From Nonomuraea turcica (GTDB lineage Bacteria; Actinomycetota; Actinomycetes; Streptosporangiales; Streptosporangiaceae), in the NCBI RefSeq assembly GCF_030718205.1, contig NZ_JAUZQF010000012.1:186001-250000 (forward strand): a stretch of DNA of 64,000 nt, in the 5' to 3' direction. The notes beneath the pieces were generated by a model, which was not told where the DNA came from, did no database searches, and worked only from the letters and a program-made list of their open reading frames with translations. Position numbers and translations under genes: made by a program. Positions 58,097 through 64,000 of this stretch are shown piece after piece; the first letter of the stretch is position 1; each line of letters starts with the position of its first letter.

Positions 58097-59246
58097 GCTC
58101 GCGCTCCAGCGGGGTGCGGAAGCGCGGGGTCACCTTGACGCCGCCGAGCCAGGCGGCCAGCCCGGCCGCCTGCTCATGAACGGCGGCCTCGACGGCGGCC
58201 GCGGCCTCGGCGCCCACGTCGGCCAGCAGGCGCCACACCACCTCGCCGTCCGCCCGCTGCGCCCAGCCGCCCACCACCCGGCCGTCCCACCACACGGTCG
58301 GCCCGACGTTGCCGCTGCGGTCGAACAATTCGGCGCGGTGCGCGGGCGGCAGGTACCAGTCGCGGGCCTGCCAGCCCATCGGCGTCGGGTCGAGCGCGGG
58401 CAGCAGCGCCGCCCACGGCTCGGGCTCGGGGACCTCATCGAGGTCGCCCGGCAGCACGTAGCCGACGCCCTCATCCAGCTCGACCTCGGCCGCTCCCACC
58501 GCGGCCAGGGCCCGGCGCACCTCCGTCAGCGTCCAGCCGGTCCACCACTTCAGATCCGTCTCGGTGCCCGGCCCGAACCCCGCCAGCCATCGGCGTACCA
58601 GCTCCGCCTGCGCTTCTGCCGCCGCCAGCTCGCGCATCTCCGGCGCCAGTCCCCAGCGGTGGATGGAACTGATCCACGTGGCCGACGCGCGGCCGCACCG
58701 GACCAGCAGGCCCTCCATCGCCATGAGCCCCAGCAGCCGCGACCCGACGCTGATCACTCCTTCGTAGGGCTTGCCCACCGACACCCTGACCTGCTCGCGC
58801 AGCCGCGGCTCCAGCGCGCTCAGCTCCTGCGTCGTCGCCTCGCCCACCTCCGCCAGGATCCGCAGCACGGACTCCTCGACGTCCTTGAGCCATGCCTCGT
58901 CCCAGCCGCCCGCGCCGAACGCCTTCAGCGTCGAGGCGCGCTCCCTGCGGGCGATGACCAGGTTGGAGGAGTAGTGGACGACCGGCACGAGCTCGGCCGG
59001 CACCACGAACACGGTCCGCCGCATGCCGTGCATCCGCACCAGGGTGCGGTCGGCGTACAGGGCCCGCTCGACCGGCTCCGGACCAGGCGCGGCCAGCCGC
59101 GCGCCCGCGGACAGGAACACCGTGGCCGGGTCGGTGCCGTGCAGCGCCACCACGGATGCCGCGGCCTCCTCCGGAGTGGCCGCCTTGACCGCGAGCCGAT
59201 GCCTCGTAGCGAGCCTCGCCTGCCTCTGCCGCGCCGAAATCCGCAC
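58083..59246 (-). CDS. Winged-helix (AlkZ/HTH_42-like) DNA-binding protein
   Basis: 387 residues of the HTH_42 superfamily (PF06224). The core is A-S-V-V-A-L-H-G-T-D-P-A-T-V-F-L-S near 32, then Y-A-D-R-T-L-V-R-M-H-G-M-R-R-T near 62, and W-W-D-G-R-V-V-G-G-W-A-Q near 335. AlkZ/YcaQ members are DNA glycosylases for bulky or cross-link adducts with a catalytic Q-x-D/Q motif; here the corresponding position reads H-G-T-D, so glycosylase activity is uncertain. GTG 59246 follows GAGAGGGG; the frame is open much further upstream but is antisense to the permease gene. Confidence 0.8.
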   Translation of the reverse strand: MRISARQRQARLATRHRLAVKAATPEEAAASVVALHGTDPATVFLSAGARLAAPGPEPVERALYADRTLVRMHGMRRTVFVVPAELVPVVHYSSNLVIARRERASTLKAFGAGGWDEAWLKDVEESVLRILAEVGEATTQELSALEPRLREQVRVSVGKPYEGVISVGSRLLGLMAMEGLLVRCGRASATWISSIHRWGLAPEMRELAAAEAQAELVRRWLAGFGPGTETDLKWWTGWTLTEVRRALAAVGAAEVELDEGVGYVLPGDLDEVPEPEPWAALLPALDPTPMGWQARDWYLPPAHRAELFDRSGNVGPTVWWDGRVVGGWAQRADGEVVWRLLADVGAEAAAAVEAAVHEQAAGLAAWLGGVKVTPRFRTPLERELSAL

Positions 59247-59396
59247 AATCGCCCCTCTCTCCGGTGTGAGCGTAGTTGGAGGATCACACACCTGGCGACG
59301 GGTGGAGCGGTCGGCGGTTGATGAGCATGTGCATAGGCTCGCGGGTCTGCGCATTGTTTCACTGGAGACCACCCCCCGAACCCCCTGGAGTGGCCG

Positions 59397-60710
59397 ATGG
59401 TGACGAACGAGGTGCATCCGGTCGACGCGCGGCTGCCGGCGGCGCAGCTGGGCACGCTGGGACTGCAGCACGTGCTGGCGATGTACGCGGGAGCGGTGGC
59501 GGTGCCGCTCATCGTGGGCGGCGCGCTGAAGCTGCCTCCCGACCAGCTCGCGTACCTGATCAACGCCGACCTCCTCATCAGCGGCATCGCCACGCTCATC
59601 CAGTGCGTGGGCGTGTGGCGCTTCGGCGTGCGGCTGCCGATCATGCAAGGGTGCACGTTCGCGGCCGTCACGCCGATGGTGCTGATCGGCACCACGCAGG
59701 GCGGGCTGCCCGCCGTCTACGGCGCCGTCATCGTCTCGGGGCTGCTGGTGGTGGCGGTCGCGCCCTACTTCGCGAGGATCGTGCGGTTCTTCCCGCCGCT
59801 CGTCACCGGCACCATCATCACGATCATCGGGATGTCGCTGCTGCCCGTCGCCGCGAACTGGGCCGCCGGAGGCGTCGGCAGCCCGGCGTACGGGGAGCCG
59901 CGCAACATCGCCATGGCCGCGGCCGTGCTGCTGCTCATCCTGGCCGTCTACCGGCTGTCGAAGGGCTTCCTCGGCCGGGTGGCGGTGCTGGTGGGCATCG
60001 TGGCCGGCACGGTGGCCGCGATCCCGCTGGGCTTCACCGACTTCTCGCACGTCGGGTCGGCCGGGCTGTTCGGCATCAGCACGCCGTTCGCGTTCGGGCT
60101 GCCGACCTTCCACGTCACCGCGATCATCTCGATGTGCGTGGTCATGCTCGTGTCCATGACCGAGACCACCGGCGACTTCGTGGCCGTGGCGGAGATGACG
60201 GGGTCGGACCTCACGCCGCGCCGGCTGGCCGACGGGCTGCGGGCCGACGGATTCTCCACGGCGCTCGGCGGCGTGTTCAACACCTTTCCCTACACCGCCT
60301 ACGCCCAGAACGTCGGCCTCGTCGGGCTGACCGGCGTACGCAGCCGCTGGGTCGTGGCGGCGGCCGGCGGCATCCTCGTGGTGCTCGGCCTCATCCCCGT
60401 GCTCGGCGCGGTGGTCGCGGCCATCCCGCAGCCGGTGCTCGGCGGGGCCGGGATCGCCATGTTCGGCACCGTGGCCGCCTCCGGCATCCGCACGCTGACC
60501 AAAGTGAGCTTCGAGGGCAACCACAACCTCGTCATCGTGGCCGTGTCCATCGGCGTGGCCGCCATCCCGGTGGGTGCCCCCGAGTTCTACGCCGAGTTCC
60601 CCGACTGGGCCCAGACCGTGCTCAACAGCGGCATCAGCACCGGCAGTCTCCTGGTGATCGTGCTGAACCTCGTCTTCAACCACCTGCGCACCGGCCAGCG
60701 CACAGGCTGA
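59397..60710 (+). CDS. NCS2 xanthine/uracil permease
   Basis: 437 residues, about 14 membrane spans of the nucleobase-ascorbate transporter family. The motifs G-L-Q-H-V-L-A-M-Y-A-G near 22, Q-G-C-T-F-A-A near 84, and the substrate segment M-T-E-T-T-G-D-F-V-A-V-A near 252 are present. Placed between purine-oxidation genes and allantoin genes, it most likely imports xanthine or urate. The start ATG lies after a short spacer with no strong ribosome site. A 15-bp perfect hairpin follows the gene. Confidence 0.9.
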   Translation: MVTNEVHPVDARLPAAQLGTLGLQHVLAMYAGAVAVPLIVGGALKLPPDQLAYLINADLLISGIATLIQCVGVWRFGVRLPIMQGCTFAAVTPMVLIGTTQGGLPAVYGAVIVSGLLVVAVAPYFARIVRFFPPLVTGTIITIIGMSLLPVAANWAAGGVGSPAYGEPRNIAMAAAVLLLILAVYRLSKGFLGRVAVLVGIVAGTVAAIPLGFTDFSHVGSAGLFGISTPFAFGLPTFHVTAIISMCVVMLVSMTETTGDFVAVAEMTGSDLTPRRLADGLRADGFSTALGGVFNTFPYTAYAQNVGLVGLTGVRSRWVVAAAGGILVVLGLIPVLGAVVAAIPQPVLGGAGIAMFGTVAASGIRTLTKVSFEGNHNLVIVAVSIGVAAIPVGAPEFYAEFPDWAQTVLNSGISTGSLLVIVLNLVFNHLRTGQRTG

Positions 60711-60748
60711 GCGCGGCCACTGCGATGCTGGATGTGATGATGAGTCGT

Positions 60749-60787
60749 CACGCCTTCCTGCCCGCTCGCACCGGGCAGGAAGGCGTG
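60749..60787 (+). terminator. 15-bp perfect hairpin after the purine permease
   Basis: CACGCCTTCCTGCCC and GGGCAGGAAGGCGTG are exact complements with the 9-base loop GCTCGCACC. It lies 38 bp past the permease stop and 35 bp before the glycerate kinase start. There is no T run. It probably acts as a terminator or processing barrier separating the permease from the allantoin genes. Confidence 0.7.
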
Positions 60788-60822
60788 TCCGGCCATTGTT
60801 CATCATCGTGTGGGAGTTCGTA

Positions 60823-61977
60823 GTGGTTCAGCATGTTCTGGTGGCCCCCGACAAGTTCAAGGGGTCGCTGACGGCGGCGGAGGTGGCCCGGAGGGTGTCG
60901 GCGGGGCTCGGCGTTCCCACGGTGGAGCTGCCGGTGGCCGACGGCGGCGACGGGACCGTCGACGCCGCCGTGGCCTGCGGCTTCGACCGGATCACGATCG
61001 AGGTGACCGGGCCGACGGGCGAGCGCGTCCCCGCCTCATACGCCTGGCACACCGCTGACGACACGGCCGTGGTCGAGCTGGCCGAGGCGTCCGGGCTGCG
61101 CCGCCTGCCGGGGGAGCGCGAGCCGCTGACCGCCACCAGCTACGGCACGGGCGAGCTCGTCGCGGACGCCGTGCGGCGCGGGGCCAAGCGGGTGGTGCTG
61201 GGGCTGGGCGGCAGCGCGTGCACGGATGGGGGAGCGGGGATGGCGCAGGCGCTCGGCGCTCGGCTGCTGGACGCCGGCGGCAACGAGCTGCCGCGGGGCG
61301 GGGCGGCGCTGAAGAGCCTGGACCGCATCGACATGTCCGGATTTATGGATATTTCTGGGGTCGAGTTCGTGGTGGCGAGCGACGTGGACAACCCGCTGCT
61401 CGGCCCGCACGGGGCGGCCGCCGTGTACGGGCCCCAGAAGGGCGCCACCCCCGAAGACGTCAAGTCGCTGGAGGCGGCGCTGTCCCGGCTGGCGGCCGTG
61501 GCCACACAGACGCATGGGCTGCTGGGCGCGGTCGAGCACGACGATATGCCCCGGCCCATGGGCGTCGCCGGGGCGCCGGGGGCGGGGGCGGCCGGCGGGG
61601 TCGGGTTCGCTGCCCTGGCGTTCCTGCACGCCGACATCCGGCCCGGCATCGACTACCTGCTGGGGCTGCTCGGGTTCGGCACCCACGTCGAGGGCGCACG
61701 GCTGGTCGTCACCGGCGAGGGGTCGCTGGACGAGCAGTCGCTGCGCGGCAAGGCGCCGATCGGCGTGGCGCAGGCGGCGGCCAAGGCAGGTGTGCCGGTG
61801 GTGGCCGTCTGCGGGCGGCGTACGCTCGGCGACGAGGAGCTGAAGGCCGCGGGCATCCAGGCCGCGTACGCCCTCACGGACCTGGAGCCCGACCTCGACC
61901 GCTGCATGGCCGAGGCGGGGCCGCTGCTGGAGCGCCTCGCCGCCAGGATCGCCGCCGACCACCTCGAAGGGGAGTAG
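60823..61977 (+). CDS. Glycerate kinase (GlxK/GarK family)
   Basis: 384 residues of PF02595. It opens V-L-V-A-P-D-K-F-K-G-S-L-T-A near 5, with V-A-D-G-G-D-G-T near 42, G-L-G-G-S-A-C-T-D-G-G near 128 and V-T-G-E-G-S-L-D-E-Q-S near 294. It phosphorylates glycerate made from glyoxylate, the end product of allantoin and ureidoglycolate breakdown. GTG 60823 is chosen for its GGGAG site; a TTG at 60796 is less likely. Allantoinase starts directly after the stop. Confidence 0.92.
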   Translation: MVQHVLVAPDKFKGSLTAAEVARRVSAGLGVPTVELPVADGGDGTVDAAVACGFDRITIEVTGPTGERVPASYAWHTADDTAVVELAEASGLRRLPGEREPLTATSYGTGELVADAVRRGAKRVVLGLGGSACTDGGAGMAQALGARLLDAGGNELPRGGAALKSLDRIDMSGFMDISGVEFVVASDVDNPLLGPHGAAAVYGPQKGATPEDVKSLEAALSRLAAVATQTHGLLGAVEHDDMPRPMGVAGAPGAGAAGGVGFAALAFLHADIRPGIDYLLGLLGFGTHVEGARLVVTGEGSLDEQSLRGKAPIGVAQAAAKAGVPVVAVCGRRTLGDEELKAAGIQAAYALTDLEPDLDRCMAEAGPLLERLAARIAADHLEGE

Positions 61978-63348
61978 ATGACGCAGCTGGACCTCGTGGT
62001 CCGGTCCCGCCGGACCGTCACGCCGGAAGGGGAGCGGGCGGCCGCGGTGGCCGTACGGGGAGAGAAGATCACGGCCCTGTACGACTACGCCGCGCCGCTC
62101 GACGCCGCCGAGGACATCGACCTGTGCGACCTGGCGCTGCTTCCCGGGCTGGTCGACACGCACGTCCACGTCAACGAGCCCGGGCGTACGCACTGGGAGG
62201 GGTTCGACTCGGCGACCAGGGCGGCGGCCGCGGGCGGCGTCACCACGATCGTCGACATGCCGCTCAACTCCCTCCCGCCCACGATCAGCGTGGCGGCTCT
62301 GGAGGCCAAGCTGGCGGCCGCGCGCGGGCAGTGCCACGTGGACGTCGGCTTCTGGGGCGGGGCCGTGCCGGGCAACGTCAAGGAGCTCGCGCCGCTGCAC
62401 GAGCGCGGCGTGTACGGGTTCAAGTGCTTCATGTCGCCGTCGGGCGTCGACGAGTTCCCGCCCCTGGAGCACGCCGACCTGCGACGGGCGCTGGAGGAGA
62501 TCGCCGGCTTCGCGGGCTCCGGCGGGCTGATGGTGGTGCACGCAGAGGACCCGGCCCTGCTACGCGATCCCGCAGGCCCCACATACCCGGAATTCCTGGA
62601 ATCGCGGCCGGGAACGTCGGAGCGCAGCGCCGTTCAGCGAGTCGTCGAGCTGGCCAGGGAGACCGGCGCCCGCGTCCACATCCTCCACGTCTCCAGCGCC
62701 GACTGCCTCGACGTGCTGGAGGCCGCCCAGGCCGACGGCGTGGCGGTGACGGCCGAGACGTGCCCCCACTACCTGACGCTGACGGCCGAGCAGGTTCCGG
62801 AGGGGGCCACGGCGTACAAGTGCTGCCCGCCCATCCGCTCCGAGGCCAACCGGGACCGGCTGTGGGAGGGGCTGGCGAGGGGCGTGCTGAGCTGCGTCGT
62901 GTCCGACCACTCGCCGTCGCCCGCCGATCTGAAGGTCCCCGACTTCGCCGCGGCCTGGGGCGGGATCGCCTCGCTGCAGCTCGGGCTGCCCGCCGTATGG
63001 ACGGAGGCGTCCCGCCGGGGGCACGGCCTGGGGGATGTGGTGCGCTGGATGTCCGCCAACCCGGCAGGACTGGCCGATATTTCTGGAAAGGGTGGCATAA
63101 AACCGGGCAATGATGCCGACCTGGTCGCCTTCGACCCCGCCGCCGACAACCCCGTGGACGCCGCCCGCCTCCACCACAAGAACGCGGTCACGCCCTACCA
63201 CGGCCGCGTACTGAAGGGCGCCGTCCTGACCACCTGGCTGCGAGGTCGTCCGGTGGACGGCGAGCCGCACGGACGATTCCTGGCGGCCGGGCAGCGCACG
63301 ATGGCGGGAGAGCCGGCCGAGCAGCACCTGATCTTGGGAGAAAAGTAG
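61978..63348 (+). CDS. allB: Allantoinase
   Basis: A 456-residue cyclic amidohydrolase. Metal ligands appear in G-L-V-D-T-H-V-H-V-N-E-P-G near 55-66, the carboxylated Lys in G-F-K-C-F-M near 148, H in V-V-H-A-E-D, H in I-L-H-V-S-S and D in V-S-D-H-S-P-S. The N-E-P-G and F-M-S-P-S-G segments separate it from hydantoinase and dihydroorotase. It opens allantoin to allantoate. The start is the ATG just after the glycerate kinase TAG, and allantoicase follows in the same abutting way. Confidence 0.94.
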   Translation: MTQLDLVVRSRRTVTPEGERAAAVAVRGEKITALYDYAAPLDAAEDIDLCDLALLPGLVDTHVHVNEPGRTHWEGFDSATRAAAAGGVTTIVDMPLNSLPPTISVAALEAKLAAARGQCHVDVGFWGGAVPGNVKELAPLHERGVYGFKCFMSPSGVDEFPPLEHADLRRALEEIAGFAGSGGLMVVHAEDPALLRDPAGPTYPEFLESRPGTSERSAVQRVVELARETGARVHILHVSSADCLDVLEAAQADGVAVTAETCPHYLTLTAEQVPEGATAYKCCPPIRSEANRDRLWEGLARGVLSCVVSDHSPSPADLKVPDFAAAWGGIASLQLGLPAVWTEASRRGHGLGDVVRWMSANPAGLADISGKGGIKPGNDADLVAFDPAADNPVDAARLHHKNAVTPYHGRVLKGAVLTTWLRGRPVDGEPHGRFLAAGQRTMAGEPAEQHLILGEK

Positions 63349-64000
63349 ATGCCCCGCTTCACCACTCTGCCGGACCTCGCCCTGCGCACGCTGGGCGGCT
63401 CGGTCGTGGCCGCCAGCGACGAGTCGTTCGCCGAGAAGGAGAGCCTGGTCAGGCCGGGCCGGCCCGGCTTCCAAGCGGAGACGTTCGGTAACAAGGGCCA
63501 GGTCTACGACGGCTGGGAGACCCGGCGCCGCCGCGAACCCGGCCACGACTGGGCGCTGGTGCGTCTCGGGATCCCCGGCGTGATCCGCGGCGTGGTGATC
63601 GACACGGCCTGGTTCAAGGGCAACTACCCGCCGCACGCCTCCGTCGAGGCCGCCGCCGTCGACGGTTACCCCTCACCCGCCGAGCTGGCGGCCGCCGACT
63701 GGGTGGAGATCGTCCCGAGAGTCGACCTCAAGGGTGACGCTGAGCACCACTTCGACGTCGCCGACGAGGCCCGTTACACCCACGTACGGCTGAACATCTT
63801 CCCCGACGGGGGAGTCGCCCGCCTTCGCGTCCACGGCGAGCCCCGCCCCGACCTGTCCGTGTACGAGGGCCTCAGCCTCGACCTGGCCGCCCTCCAAAAC
63901 GGCGCGCTGGTCACCTCCTGCTCCAACGAGTTCTACTCGGCGCCCAACAACGTCATCTTCCCCGGGCTGGCCCGCCACCAGGCGGAGGGCTGGGAGACCG
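63349..64000 (+). CDS. alc: Allantoicase, N-terminal part (runs off the window)
   Basis: 217 codons are visible. The allantoicase pattern is F-T-T-L-P-D-L-A near 4, S-D-E-S-F-A-E-K-E-S-L near 23, the metal-site segment V-Y-D-G-W-E-T-R-R near 53, V-I-D-T-A-W-F-K-G-N near 84, and S-N-E-F-Y-S-A-P-N-N-V near 192. It splits allantoate to ureidoglycolate and urea. The use of allantoicase instead of an allantoate amidohydrolase means urea rather than ammonia is released at this step. The C-terminal third lies outside. Confidence 0.94.
   Translation, partial: MPRFTTLPDLALRTLGGSVVAASDESFAEKESLVRPGRPGFQAETFGNKGQVYDGWETRRRREPGHDWALVRLGIPGVIRGVVIDTAWFKGNYPPHASVEAAAVDGYPSPAELAAADWVEIVPRVDLKGDAEHHFDVADEARYTHVRLNIFPDGGVARLRVHGEPRPDLSVYEGLSLDLAALQNGALVTSCSNEFYSAPNNVIFPGLARHQAEGWET

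Noticed and set aside
59247..60806. Upstream extension of the AlkZ-like frame across the purine permease
   Set aside because: This part is antisense to the NCS2 permease and is Asp/His/Arg-rich nonsense; the GTG at 59246 with GAGAGGGG gives the normal protein.

Overview
The window is a gene-dense, very GC-rich actinobacterial chromosome segment. I infer a filamentous actinomycete of the Streptosporangiaceae/Nonomuraea type. The reasons are the codon bias, GTG and CTG starts, frequent ATGA/GTGA coupled starts, and families largely confined to Actinobacteria: a MacS-type kinase, a PimB'-like mannosyltransferase, ArsA fused to an HSP20-like tail, a DUF5304-like protein, and a c-di-AMP riboswitch ahead of an NlpC/P60 hydrolase. 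The species assignment is inference. I saw no rRNA, tRNA, CRISPR array, phage or insertion sequence.

Layout. 1-5.4 kb: end of a histidine kinase with its LuxR-type regulator, an APH-like phosphotransferase, a NYN-domain nuclease, an NlpC/P60 hydrolase and a LysR regulator. 5.4-10.9 kb: a frameshifted methyltransferase, a ydaO (c-di-AMP) riboswitch with a second NlpC/P60 hydrolase, two HExxH metalloproteases and a PimB'-type mannosyltransferase. 10.9-14.9 kb: a sugar ABC importer (two permeases and a Tat/lipoprotein binding protein, no ATPase) divergent from a DeoR regulator. 14.9-26.5 kb: ABC exporter, acyl-CoA synthetase, metallophosphoesterase, SRPBCC protein, ArsA ATPase, DUF5304-like protein, glucokinase, EEP hydrolase, secreted propeller-like protein, small membrane protein, esterase and PlsC. 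From memory this resembles the Streptomyces coelicolor SCO2115-SCO2132 neighbourhood, which would also include the MacRS, pfkA and DAHP synthase genes further on. 26.5-39.5 kb: MarR/DoxX, homocysteine methyltransferase with trehalose phosphatase, Crp, a YciI remnant, MerR with a VIT-VWA protein, Dps, a PhoX-family protein, TetR with an MMPL transporter, and ThiI. 39.5-48.9 kb: a MacRS-type two-component system split by a repeat-rich gap, two MHYT proteins, a phosphofructokinase with PPi-type residues behind a DasR-like site, a lactonase, a MarR-GNAT fusion, a YiaAB protein, and DAHP synthase behind an aromatic-residue leader-peptide attenuator. 48.9-53.2 kb: a molybdopterin oxidoreductase, a LytS/LytTR pair, a probable 6C RNA and endonuclease IV. 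53.3-64 kb: a purine/urate degradation cluster.

The purine cluster runs xanthine dehydrogenase FAD and 2Fe-2S subunits, urate oxidase, hydroxyisourate hydrolase, OHCU decarboxylase, 8-oxoguanine/guanine deaminase, a xanthine/uracil permease, glycerate kinase, allantoinase and allantoicase (cut by the window edge). The large molybdenum subunit of xanthine dehydrogenase is not in the window.

The most notable signals are: (i) a classical transcription attenuator with a 22-codon leader peptide carrying Tyr-Val-Phe-Trp-Tyr before DAHP synthase; (ii) a recurrent pattern in which the last codons and stop of a gene are tandemly repeated just downstream (four genes); (iii) a two-component pair separated by about 700 bp of direct and tandem repeats; (iv) a C-rich-loop RNA resembling 6C RNA; and (v) a DasR-like operator before a phosphofructokinase with PPi-type active-site residues.
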